Shown here piece after piece: positions 43,581-51,795 of a stretch of DNA of 64,000 nt (position 1 is the stretch's first letter; each line of letters begins with the position of its first letter). The translations under genes were made by a program, and so were the position numbers. This DNA is from Janthinobacterium sp051380875 (GTDB lineage: Bacteria; Pseudomonadota; Gammaproteobacteria; Burkholderiales; Burkholderiaceae_D): the NCBI RefSeq assembly GCF_051380875.1, contig NZ_JBNYXW010000019.1, forward strand, positions 62,001-126,000. Direction: 5' to 3'. The notes below the pieces were generated by a model. It worked only from the letters and a program-made list of their open reading frames with translations. It was not told the DNA's origin and made no database searches.

Positions 43581-43674
43581 CGTCTCGCCCTCTGGTCGCC
43601 ATGAATAGTATGCATCCCCCATGATTCAGACAAACGGACACAGCGGTCTTGATTTTTATCAATCATCGAGTTGC

Positions 43675-43690
43675 AGCAAGACAGTTGCCA
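43675..43690 (-). promoter_or_regulatory. Candidate sigma-54 promoter for the ligase-decarboxylase operon
   Basis: Reading leftward, TGGCAACTGTCTTGCT has GG and GC exactly ten bases apart and agrees with TGGCAC-N5-TTGCW except at two positions. Transcription would start near 43664, leaving a leader of about 85 bases. The small dyad TTGAT-TTTT-ATCAA (43649-43662) lies at the predicted start. Confidence 0.6.
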
Positions 43691-43777
43691 TAACACTTGA
43701 GCCTGCGCAAGACCGGCGCTGGCCGCTGCGCTCTAATGGACAGCGTTGGCTGCATAGCCGCCCCCTTTGTGATCGCC

Positions 43778-44551
43778 ATGGCCCTGATCCCGCATTTCCC
43801 CCTGCTGCAGCGCCTCGCCGCCAGCATTCGCCAGCTGGGCTGGCGCGACAGCGCCTGGCTGGCCGTGGCGCGCCTGCTGGCGCGGGTGCCGGGCGAGCGC
43901 TGCGCGCTGCACCGCTACCAGTTCGTGGCGCAGGCGGTGGCGCCCGGCTCGCTGTGCCGTGGCCGCGGCCAGGGCATCGCCGTCACGCCGTGCCTGTCTG
44001 CCGACGACTTGCCGCCGGGGCCGCAGCGCCCGAGCGCCGTGCTGCGCGAACGCTACCGCCAGGGCGCGCAATGCCTGGTGGCGCGCAATGCTAGGCAAGC
44101 AGACGACCAGACAAGCATGGCCGGCTGGCTGTGGCTGCTGCGCCACGGTTGCCAGGAAGACGAGGTGCGCGCCCGCTATGCGCTGGCGTCGGCACAATCG
44201 TCGTGGGACCTGGACGTGTGGGTGCAGCCCGAGCAACGCGGCGGCCTGGTCTTCGCCCGCCTGTGGGAAGAAGCCAACAAGGTGCTGCACGCGCAGGGCG
44301 TGCGCTGGTCGTGCAGCCGCATCTCGCGTTTCAACCGGGCCTCGCTGGCCGCCCATGCGCGTCTGGGCACGCATGGGCTGGGCACGGCCACCTTTTTGCG
44401 CTGCGGCAGCTGGCAATGGATGGCCGCCAGCGTGGCGCCCTACCTGCACCTGTCGCGCCGCCCCGATGCCTTTCCACTGCTGGCCTTTGACACCAGCGAC
44501 CTGCCCCACTACCCCTCTCTGGAGCTGACATGCCGCATCTTGAAGCAGTAA
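43778..44551 (+). CDS. GNAT-like acyltransferase-related protein
   Basis: The product has 257 residues from this ATG; an in-frame ATG at 43736 is also possible and neither has a good ribosome-binding site. The sequence shows GWRDSAWLAVARLLARV near the start and, in the C-terminal half, a GNAT-like core: WDLDVWVQPEQRGGLVFARLWEEANKVL (strand then acetyl-CoA-binding helix) and SRISRFNRASLAAHARLG. The acyl donor and acceptor are unknown. It overlaps the acyl carrier protein gene by 22 bp, and exosortase loci often pair these two. Probably it uses the carrier-bound group. Confidence 0.6.
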   Translation: MALIPHFPLLQRLAASIRQLGWRDSAWLAVARLLARVPGERCALHRYQFVAQAVAPGSLCRGRGQGIAVTPCLSADDLPPGPQRPSAVLRERYRQGAQCLVARNARQADDQTSMAGWLWLLRHGCQEDEVRARYALASAQSSWDLDVWVQPEQRGGLVFARLWEEANKVLHAQGVRWSCSRISRFNRASLAAHARLGTHGLGTATFLRCGSWQWMAASVAPYLHLSRRPDAFPLLAFDTSDLPHYPSLELTCRILKQ

Positions 44552-44775
44552 AGCACATCCTCGACACCACCCTGGGCCTGAACGGGCGCGCGCTCGATGC
44601 GCGCACGCCGCTCTTGGGCAGCGTGCCGGAACTCGATTCGATGGCGGTGATCGGCGTGATCGCCGCGCTGGAAGACCATTTCGGCATCGAAGTGGCCGAC
44701 GACGACATCCACGCGCGCCATTTCGCCACGGTGGGCAGCCTGCACGATTTCGTCTTTGCAAAGCTGCGCCGATGA
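44530..44775 (+). CDS. Acyl carrier protein
   Basis: The product has 81 residues. The phosphopantetheine attachment Ser is in PELDSMAVIGVI (about Ser37), the DSM/DSL signature. The acidic helix IAALEDHFGIEVADDDI follows. Its helix II is followed by a normal four-helix pattern. It is separate from the fatty acid operon, so it is a dedicated carrier for the exosortase locus; the partner ligase is probably the divergent gene at 41943. It overlaps the upstream gene by 22 bp and the next by 4 bp. GGAG precedes the start. Confidence 0.9.
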   Translation: MPHLEAVKHILDTTLGLNGRALDARTPLLGSVPELDSMAVIGVIAALEDHFGIEVADDDIHARHFATVGSLHDFVFAKLRR

Positions 44776-45632
44776 GCAATACCGCCACCGGCCCGCTGCC
44801 CTTGCTGCCCTTCTTCCTGCCGGCCAGCGGCGGCCAGCGCTATTGCTTGCTGCATCTGCCACCGCCGGGCCAGAGCGCGCGCGGCGGCATCGTCTACCTG
44901 CACCCGCTGGCCGAAGAACTCAACAAGAGCCGCCACGTGGCCGCCGCGCAGGCGCGCGCCTTTGCCGCCGCCGGCTACAGCGTGCTGCAGATCGACCTGT
45001 ATGGCTGCGGCGACAGCAGCGGCGATTTTGGCGAGGCGCGCTGGGATATCTGGCACAACGACCTGCACCTGGCCTGCGCCTGGCTGGCGCAGCGCGTCGA
45101 CGGTCCGCTGACCTTGTGGGGCTTGCGCCTGGGCGCCCTGCTGGCGCTCGATTTCGCCAGCCGCGCGCCGCTGCCCGTGGCGCGTTTGCTGCTGTGGCAA
45201 CCCGAACTCGATGGACGGCGCTGCATCGACCGCTTCCTGCGCCTGCGCCTGGCTGCACGCCTGCTGGCCAGCGCAGAAGCGCAAGCGCCCGGCGATGCGC
45301 GCGCAGAGCTGGCACAGGGTTCGCCCGTGGAAGTGGCCGGCTACCTGCTGGCACCAGCGCTGGCGCAGGCCATCGACGCCGTCAGCGCAGCGGCGCTGCT
45401 GCCGCGTGTTCCCGTCTACTGGCTAGCCTACCAGGCGCCAGACCAGACCAGTGCGGCCCCCCTGCCAGCGCTGGCGCGGCAATGGCTAGACCAGGGCGCC
45501 GCCTTGCACATGGCCAGCTTCGGCGACGGCCCTTTCTGGCACAGCGGCGAACTGCTGGCGTGCCCGCAATTGCTGGAGGCCACGCGGGAACTGTGCCATG
45601 ACTGGCTGGCACCAGAGAGGAACACGTCATGA
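44772..45632 (+). CDS. Exosortase A system-associated alpha/beta hydrolase 2
   Basis: The product has 286 residues of the alpha/beta-hydrolase fold. It has IVYLHPLAEELNKSRH (oxyanion strand), QIDLYGCGDSSGDF, and the nucleophile-elbow position reads WGLRLGALLAL, with Arg instead of Ser. Such a GLRLG elbow suggests it is not a classical serine hydrolase; it may be a scaffold or use another mechanism. Its late His is not obvious. It overlaps the carrier protein by 4 bp and hydrolase 1 by 4 bp. Confidence 0.85.
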   Translation: MSNTATGPLPLLPFFLPASGGQRYCLLHLPPPGQSARGGIVYLHPLAEELNKSRHVAAAQARAFAAAGYSVLQIDLYGCGDSSGDFGEARWDIWHNDLHLACAWLAQRVDGPLTLWGLRLGALLALDFASRAPLPVARLLLWQPELDGRRCIDRFLRLRLAARLLASAEAQAPGDARAELAQGSPVEVAGYLLAPALAQAIDAVSAAALLPRVPVYWLAYQAPDQTSAAPLPALARQWLDQGAALHMASFGDGPFWHSGELLACPQLLEATRELCHDWLAPERNTS

Positions 45633-46507
45633 AACGCGACAAGGTCGAACTACAGCCCGTGCGGCAGCTGGCCCTGCGTTTTCGCAGCGCGGCAAAAGAC
45701 CATGAAGCGCAGGCGCGCATGGTTGGCATCCTCAGCCTGCCTGCCGTGCCGGCGCCGCGCGGCGTGCTGATTGTTACGGGCGGGCCGCAGTACCGCGCCG
45801 GCAGCCACCGCCAGTTCACCTTGCTCGCTGGCGCGCTGGCGGCGCAAGGCTTGCCCGTGCTGCGTTTCGACCTGCGCGGCATGGGCGACAGCGAAGGCGC
45901 GCCACGCGGCTACCGCGCCACCGGTCCCGACATTGCCGGCGCCCTGGCGCAATTCTTCGACGCCGTGCCATCCCTGCGCGAAGTGGTGCTATGGGGCTTG
46001 TGCGACGGCGCCACAGCCGCCGCCTGCCATGCGCCGCGCGACGCGCGCATCAGCGCCCTGATCTTGCTCAACCCATGGGTGCGCAGCAGCGCCGGCCTGG
46101 CGCGCGCCACCCTGCTGCACTATTATTTGCCACGCCTGCTGCAGGGCGGCTTCTGGCGCAAGCTGGCCGGCGGCAGCGTGCAACTGGGCGCCAGCCTGGC
46201 ATCGCTGCGCCAGGTGGCGGCGGCCACGCGGAACGCGGTGGCGGCGGCGGAAGACGAGGCGCCCGCGCCCGCGCTGCTGCAGGCGCTGACGCAATTCCAG
46301 GGCAAGGTCTTGCTGATCTTGAGCGGCGACGACCTCGGTGCACGCGAGTGCCGCGCCTTGCTCGATGGCGACGCGGCCTGGCGCGCCGTGACCGCGCGCG
46401 CGCAATGGACGCAGGCGCACATCGATGGCGCCAACCATACCTTTGCCAGCGCCGCCTGGCGCGGCGAAGTCGAACAGCTGTGCGCACGCTGGTTGCAAGC
46501 ATGGTAG
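45629..46507 (+). CDS. Exosortase A system-associated alpha/beta hydrolase 1
   Basis: The product has 292 residues of the alpha/beta-hydrolase fold. It has VTGGPQYRAGSHRQFTLLA, RFDLRGMGDSEG and a nucleophile elbow LWGLCDGATAA (Cys in place of Ser). A late Asp (LSGDDLGA) and the His in HIDGANHTF complete a possible Cys-Asp-His triad, as in dienelactone hydrolases. It may release or transfer the carrier-bound group. ATGs and stops overlap by 4-7 bp with both neighbours. Confidence 0.85.
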   Translation: MKRDKVELQPVRQLALRFRSAAKDHEAQARMVGILSLPAVPAPRGVLIVTGGPQYRAGSHRQFTLLAGALAAQGLPVLRFDLRGMGDSEGAPRGYRATGPDIAGALAQFFDAVPSLREVVLWGLCDGATAAACHAPRDARISALILLNPWVRSSAGLARATLLHYYLPRLLQGGFWRKLAGGSVQLGASLASLRQVAAATRNAVAAAEDEAPAPALLQALTQFQGKVLLILSGDDLGARECRALLDGDAAWRAVTARAQWTQAHIDGANHTFASAAWRGEVEQLCARWLQAW

Positions 46508-47793
46508 CGTCCAGGCCCAAACGGGTGTTGATGATCGCCTACCATTTCCCGCCGCTTGCTGGCGGCAGCGGCATTTTGCGCACGCTCGGTTTCGCGCGCC
46601 ATTTGCCCGAGTGCGGCTGGCAGCCGCTGGTGCTCAGCCCCAGCGCGGGAGCGTATGCGCAGCAGGGTCCATCGCAACTGGCGCAGATCGGCGCGCACAC
46701 CACCGTGCGGCGCACGCTGGCGCTGGATGCAGCGCGCCACCTGGCCATTGGCGGGCGCTATCCGCGCTGCCTGGCCCTGCCCGACCGCTGGAGTTCCTGG
46801 TGGCTGAGCGCCGTGCCGGCCGGCCTGCGCCTGATCCGCCAATACCGTCCCGACGCCATCTGGTCAACCTACCCGATCGCCACGGCGCACCTGATCGCGC
46901 TGACCCTGCAAAAAATCAGCGGCCTGCCGTGGATCGCCGACCAGCGCGATCCCATGTTAGATGACAGCGACGCGCTGGCGCCGTATCCATCCGAAGCGCG
47001 GCTGCACCGCATGCACGCGTGGATCGAGCAGCGTATCGCGGCGCGCAGCGCGGCCATCGTCTGCACCACGCCGGGCGCCATGGCGGCGCACCAGCGGCGC
47101 CTGGCGCAAGTGCCGCGCGGGCGTTTCTGCCTGATCGAAAATGGCCATGATGACGATGCTTACGCTAACGCTGGCCATGCGCCAACTGCATTGCACGCGC
47201 CGCGCGGCCAGCGCAGCCGCTTCCTGCTGCTACACAGCGGCGTGATCTATCCGTCCGAGCGCGACCCGCAGCCGCTGTTCGAGGCGCTGGCCCGCTTGCG
47301 CCGCGAAGGTGCGCTGCATGCGCAAAACTTCCAGCTGCTGCTGCGCGCCACGGGCCACGATGCGTGGCTGGCCGGCCTGCTGGCCAAGTACGGCATCGCC
47401 GATCTGGTCAGCCTGGCGCCATTGCAGCCGCACCACGCGGCGCTGCAGGAAATGCAGGGCGCCGATGGCTTGCTGCTGCTGCAGGCGGCCAATTGCAACG
47501 CGCAGATTCCCGCCAAGCTGTATGAATACCTGCGCTGCCGCCGGCCTATCCTGGCGCTGACCGACCTGGCCGGCGACAGCGCGGCCAAGCTGCGCCACTG
47601 CGGCATCGACACCATCGGCCAGCTGGCATCGAGCGCCGACTGCGCGCGCGCGCTGCTGCGTTTCCTGGCGCTGGCGCGCCAGGGCCGCGCACCGCTGGCC
47701 AGCCACGCGGCCATCGCCCTGCAATCGCGGCAAGAGCGCTGCAACGCCCTGGCCGACTTGCTCGACCAGGTCAGCCACAGGAGTCCCCCATGA
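46501..47793 (+). CDS. Glycosyltransferase (GT4-type GT-B)
   Basis: The product has 430 residues. The N-terminal RVLMIAYHFPPLAGGSGILRTLGFARHL is typical of GT-B enzymes of EPS loci. The middle has STYPIATAHLIAL and PWIADQRDPM, and the C-terminal donor side has LHSGVIYPSERDP and PAKLYEYLRCRRPILALTD. A sugar donor cannot be assigned. The start overlaps hydrolase 1 by 7 bp; the stop overlaps the TPR gene by 4 bp. Confidence 0.8.
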   Translation: MVASRPKRVLMIAYHFPPLAGGSGILRTLGFARHLPECGWQPLVLSPSAGAYAQQGPSQLAQIGAHTTVRRTLALDAARHLAIGGRYPRCLALPDRWSSWWLSAVPAGLRLIRQYRPDAIWSTYPIATAHLIALTLQKISGLPWIADQRDPMLDDSDALAPYPSEARLHRMHAWIEQRIAARSAAIVCTTPGAMAAHQRRLAQVPRGRFCLIENGHDDDAYANAGHAPTALHAPRGQRSRFLLLHSGVIYPSERDPQPLFEALARLRREGALHAQNFQLLLRATGHDAWLAGLLAKYGIADLVSLAPLQPHHAALQEMQGADGLLLLQAANCNAQIPAKLYEYLRCRRPILALTDLAGDSAAKLRHCGIDTIGQLASSADCARALLRFLALARQGRAPLASHAAIALQSRQERCNALADLLDQVSHRSPP

Positions 47794-48521
47794 AGCATGC
47801 ATCATTACTCGCACTCGCCTGCGCCCTCGCTGCCGGCGGCGCCATGGCCGCCGTTACCGCGACTGCCGCCGATTGCCCGCCCTACGTCAAACACGCGACG
47901 GGCGGCGACTACACCAGCGCGGAAGACCGCAGCGGCCTTTCCGTGGTCGAGAATTACCATTTTTCGCGCGCCGTGGAAACGCTGACGCACGGCATGACGG
48001 GCAGCCTGGGGGCCGATATCGGCTACACGCTCGAACACTTTCCGAACCACCATCGGGCGCTGGCGTCGATGGCCAAGCTGGGCCTGCGCCTGAAAAGCAC
48101 GCAGCCCACGGGCGCGCGCTATACGGTGAGCTGTTTTTTCGAGCGCGCCATCGCCTTCGCGCCGCACGACGTGACGGCGCGCATGGTGTATGGCAACTAC
48201 CTGCTGGCCATGGGCCAAGATGCCACGGCGCTCGAACAGCTGGACGCGGCCAGCCGCCTGGCGCCGGAGCACGCCACCATCCAGTACAACCTGGGCCTGA
48301 TGTATATGAAGAAAAAGGAATACGACAAGGCCAGCGCCCATGCGCAAAAAGCCTATGCGCTGGGTTTTCCCTTGCCGGGGCTGAAAAACAAGCTGAAGGC
48401 GGCCGGCAAGTGGCGCGAACCGCCGCAGCCGCCACCGGAGCCAGCCACGCTTCCAGAGCCGGCGCCCGCCGCTGCCGAACCTGATGCGCAGCCGAGCGTT
48501 GAAGAAGCAAGGCCGGATTGA
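47790..48521 (+). CDS. Secreted TPR-containing protein
   Basis: The product has 243 residues. A signal peptide ends near residue 27 (TATAADC). The body has tetratricopeptide-type helices (TARMVYGNYLLAMGQDATALEQLDAAS, IQYNLGLMYMKKKEYDKASAHAQKAY). The last 40 or so residues are Pro/Glu/Ala-rich and probably disordered; they contain PEP triplets but no following membrane helix, so it is not a PEP-CTERM substrate. It is the last gene of the rightward carrier-protein operon. Confidence 0.75.
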   Translation: MKHASLLALACALAAGGAMAAVTATAADCPPYVKHATGGDYTSAEDRSGLSVVENYHFSRAVETLTHGMTGSLGADIGYTLEHFPNHHRALASMAKLGLRLKSTQPTGARYTVSCFFERAIAFAPHDVTARMVYGNYLLAMGQDATALEQLDAASRLAPEHATIQYNLGLMYMKKKEYDKASAHAQKAYALGFPLPGLKNKLKAAGKWREPPQPPPEPATLPEPAPAAAEPDAQPSVEEARPD

Positions 48522-48594
48522 CCAGCGGCGCCCGCTTGCCTGACGGCGACGGCTGCATTGCCCGCGCCGGCCAGCGGCAAGCTGGCGTCCACCA

Positions 48595-49815
48595 TTATGG
48601 GGCGACCGGCTTGACCTTCGACGCGGCCAGCACGGCCCGTTCGCGCGCCGTGGCGATGTCGTCGGCCGCCGCCAGCGCCACGCCCATGCGGCGGCGGGCG
48701 AACGATTCGGGCTTGCCGAACAGGCGCAAGTCAGCGCCCGGCACGCGCAAGGCCTCGGCCACGCCTTCAAAGGCGATGCCTTTCGCTTCCACCTGGCCGT
48801 AGATGACAGCCGAGGCGGCGGGCGAACGCAGCGCCACGTTCACGGGCAAGCCGAGGATGGCCTTGGCGTGCAGTTCGAATTCGCTCTGCACCTGGCTGGC
48901 CATGGTGACCATGCCCGTGTCGTGCGGACGGGGGCTCACTTCCGAGAACCACACCATGTCGTCCTTGACGAACAGCTCCACGCCAAACAGGCCCAGGCCG
49001 CCCAAGTTGTCCGTCACCTTGCGGGCGATCTCGCGCGAACGCTCCAGTGCCAGCGGCGCCATCGCCGCCGGCTGCCACGATTCCACGTAATCGCCCTGCA
49101 CCTGCAAGTGGCCGATCGGCTCGCAGAACTGCGTCTCGATCTGCCCCGAGGCGCCCACGGCACGCACCGTCAGCAAGGTGATTTCATAATCAAAATCGAT
49201 GAAGCCTTCGACGATCACGCGGCCCGTATCGACGCGTCCGCCGCTGGCCGCATGCGCCCACGCCGTTTCCACATCAGCGGCACTGTCAAGCTTGGACTGG
49301 CCCTTGCCCGACGAGGACATGACGGGTTTCACCACGCACGGGAAACCGATTTCCTGGCACGCCAGCTGCAATTGCTGCAAGCTGCTGGCGAAGCGGTACG
49401 GCGACGTGGCCACTTTCAGTTCTTCGGCTGCCAGGCAGCGGATGCCTTCGCGGTTCATCGTCAACACGGCCGCGCGCGCGTTCGGGATGCAGGTGATCTG
49501 GCCGGCAGCTTCCAGCGCGGCCAGGGTGTCGGTGGCAATGGCTTCGATTTCCGGCACGACCAGGTCCGGCTTTTCCAGCTCGATCAGGGCCGCCAGGGCC
49601 GCGCCGTCGCTCATGTCGATCACGTGCGAGCGGTGCGCCACCGGGTGGCCCGGTGCGTTCGGATAGCGGTCGACGGCGATCACTTCCACGCCCAGGCGCT
49701 GCAGCGAGATGATCACTTCCTTGCCCAGTTCGCCGGAGCCAAGCAGCATGACTTTGATGGCGGTGGAAGACAGGGGCGTGCCGAAGGTGCGGGGCGTGAT
49801 GGTGCTTGAGGTCAT
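48595..49815 (-). CDS. purT: Formate-dependent phosphoribosylglycinamide formyltransferase PurT
   Basis: The product has 406 residues, close to E. coli PurT (392). It uses formate and ATP to make formyl-GAR in purine synthesis. ATP-grasp features are VMLLGSGELGKEVIISLQRLG (N-terminal), VPEIEAIATDTL, VVKPVMSSSGKGQS, and VELFVKDDMVWFSEVSPRPHDTGMVT. The start is chosen at 49815, though the ribosome-binding site is poor. It is the first housekeeping gene after the EPS locus. Confidence 0.93.
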   Translation of the reverse strand: MTSSTITPRTFGTPLSSTAIKVMLLGSGELGKEVIISLQRLGVEVIAVDRYPNAPGHPVAHRSHVIDMSDGAALAALIELEKPDLVVPEIEAIATDTLAALEAAGQITCIPNARAAVLTMNREGIRCLAAEELKVATSPYRFASSLQQLQLACQEIGFPCVVKPVMSSSGKGQSKLDSAADVETAWAHAASGGRVDTGRVIVEGFIDFDYEITLLTVRAVGASGQIETQFCEPIGHLQVQGDYVESWQPAAMAPLALERSREIARKVTDNLGGLGLFGVELFVKDDMVWFSEVSPRPHDTGMVTMASQVQSEFELHAKAILGLPVNVALRSPAASAVIYGQVEAKGIAFEGVAEALRVPGADLRLFGKPESFARRRMGVALAAADDIATARERAVLAASKVKPVAP

Positions 49816-49947
49816 GGGCAGGGTCAGTTTGGCGGTGGGAAAGATGGCTGGGACTATAACAAATGCGCGCCATCTTGGACAGGGCATGGCGCTCGCGTGC
49901 GGCTGACCACGCCACACCGCCACGCCAGCACAAGCACCGCGTAGCCG

Positions 49948-50445
49948 CTAGCCAGCGTAGGCGCGCTTGATCTGCTCGATGTCAATCTTTTTCATGCCCA
50001 TCATGGCTCCCATCACGCGCTGCGCCTTGCCGGGATCGGGGTCGGTCAGCAGTTTCACCATGATGGTGGGCACGATTTGCCACGACACGCCGAACTGGTC
50101 CTTGAGCCAGCCGCATTGCTGCGCTTCCGGCGGCCCGCCTTCGGACAGTTGGGTCCAGTAATGATCGACCTCGTCCTGGGTCTCGCAATTGACCTGGAAC
50201 GAGATCGCTTCGCTGAACTGGAACAAAGGGCCGCCATTCAAGCCCGTGAACGTCTGGCCGTCCAGCTCGAACGCCACCGTCAGGACGCTGCCCGGTTCCT
50301 GGCCGTGGATTTCCTTGCCTTCCTCGCCATAGTAGGAGATCAGGCCAGTCCTGGAATTGGGGAAGATTCCCGTATAAAACCGGGCCGCCGCCTCGGCGTG
50401 GCCGTTGAACCATAGACACGGGGTAATTTTCTGGATGCTGTGCAT
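49948..50445 (-). CDS. VOC-family protein (PhnB/3-demethylubiquinone methyltransferase-like)
   Basis: The product has 165 residues. It has the VOC betaalphabetabetabeta repeats: ITPCLWFNGHAEAAARFYTGIFP, GSVLTVAFELDGQTFTGLNGGP and QCGWLKDQFGVSWQIVP. The C-terminal helix pair ends MMGMKKIDIEQIKRAYAG, typical of this subfamily. Function is not known; often annotated as glyoxalase-like. AAGGAG lies upstream of the start. Confidence 0.85.
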   Translation of the reverse strand: MHSIQKITPCLWFNGHAEAAARFYTGIFPNSRTGLISYYGEEGKEIHGQEPGSVLTVAFELDGQTFTGLNGGPLFQFSEAISFQVNCETQDEVDHYWTQLSEGGPPEAQQCGWLKDQFGVSWQIVPTIMVKLLTDPDPGKAQRVMGAMMGMKKIDIEQIKRAYAG

Positions 50446-50528
50446 GGCGTCTCCTTGCGTTGGGTGAACCAGTCAGGAAGCATCCAATATAAGCACTTTT
50501 TTCACGCCATGGCGCACAATCAGCGCCG

Positions 50529-51173
50529 TCAGGGCGTGCCAAAGGCCTGGCCCTGCAGTTTTTCCACCAGAAAATCAATGAACACGCGCAGGCGCGGCGG
50601 CATGTGGCGGCTGGCCGGCCGCTGGTGGCTGGCCAGGTCGGACGGATGCAGGGGCCGGCCATGGCGCGCCAGATAGGCGGGCGCGGCCACCAGCAGGCGA
50701 CGAAATGTACATAGTTTGCGCCGCGTCAAGCCTGAGTCGGCAAGTTCGCCCGTGCGCACGACGGCGTCATAGCCATCGCCGAGCACATTGACCATGGCGT
50801 CAGAGAAGTCCAGGTCGAGTTCGATGGCGGGATAAGCCAGCATGAAGGCGGCAATGGCCGGCTCGAACAAGCCGCTGTAGCGCGGCAGGCTGATGCGCAG
50901 GCGACCGCTGGGCGCGCCAGTCGAGGCACTCAGCTCGCGCTCGGCCGCTTCCACCTCGGCCAGGATGCGCTTGCAGCGCTGCAAGAACTTTTCGCCCTCG
51001 TCCGTCAGCGCCAGATGCCGCGTGCTGCGCTGGAACAGCCGCGCACCGAGCCGCGCCTCCATGCGCGCCACGCTCTTGCCCACGGCCGACGATGACAGTC
51101 CCAGCAGCCGGGCCGTGGCGGAAAAACTGCCGCTGTCGGCTACCTGCACGAACATGGCGATGCCAATCGGCAT
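50529..51173 (-). pseudogene. LysR-family regulator, 5'-truncated and internally deleted
   Basis: The remaining 215 or so residues start within the LysR helix-turn-helix (AMFVQVADSGSFSATARLLGLSSSAVGKSV). The first few residues are replaced by MPIGI, read from antisense sequence of the neighbouring transporter remnant. The effector domain continues to HPSDLASHQ, then jumps directly to RPASRHMPPRLRVFIDFL, the usual C-terminus. About 85-90 residues of the middle are missing without frameshift. It is therefore very likely non-functional, or at best a DNA-binding remnant. Confidence 0.8.
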
Positions 51174-51795
51174 CGACGGCCTGTCGCCACTGGCGGCGGG
51201 CCGCCTGATGATCGCGCTGGCCGCCCCGCTGCTGCTCGTGCCCATGCTTGCGGCGCTGCTGTTGCGCTGGTTCAATGCCGCTACCTTGTGCGCGGCGGGC
51301 CTGCTGCTGGCGGCGGCGGGCCTGGCCTGGCTGGCGCAGGTGCTGGGCCATGGTGGCGCTGCGGCGCTGGCCTGGCCCTTGCTGCTGATCGGCACCGGCA
51401 TCGGCCTGCCGTGGGGCTTGATGGATGGCATGGCCTTGAATGTGGTGGAGACGCAGCGGGCGGGCATGGCGACGGGCATCTTCAATACCGTGCGCATCAG
51501 CGCCGACGGCGTGGCGCTGGCCATGGCGGGCGCCGTGCTGGCCGGTCTGATCGCGGCAGCGCTGGCGCAGCAATTGCCCGCCGACCTGCCCCTGCTGGCC
51601 GCCGCCAGCCGCGCCGCACTGGGCGATATCGAACAGGCAACGCAGCTATTGCCGGGGCAAGAAACGCTGTTGCGGGCAAGTTATGACGCTGCCTTCCGCC
51701 AGTTGCTGGGTTTGCTGGCGGGCATGGGCGTGGCGTTGGCTGGGCTGGTGCTGTACTTATTAAGAAAGGAACGCACTCAGGCGTCAAGCCCGTAG
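51154..51795 (+). pseudogene. MFS transporter, C-terminal-half remnant
   Basis: About 205 residues remain, with roughly five to six membrane segments: LSPLAAGRLMIALAAPLLLV, LLLRWFNAATLCAAGLLL, WPLLLIGTGIGLPWGLMDGMALNVV, QRAGMATGIFNTVRISADGVALAMAGAVLAGL, and a last one at FRQLLGLLAGMGVALAGLVLYLL. These match the second half of drug/solute MFS exporters; the first half is absent. The fragment begins exactly where the LysR remnant begins on the other strand, so one deletion removed both 5' ends and the shared promoter region. Confidence 0.75.

Noticed and set aside
47790..48521. Possible PEP-CTERM substrate (PEP triplets near the C-terminus)
   Set aside because: The PEPA/PEPAPA repeats are in a disordered tail with no following membrane helix and basic end; it is not a PEP-CTERM signal. 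No other candidate was found in the window.
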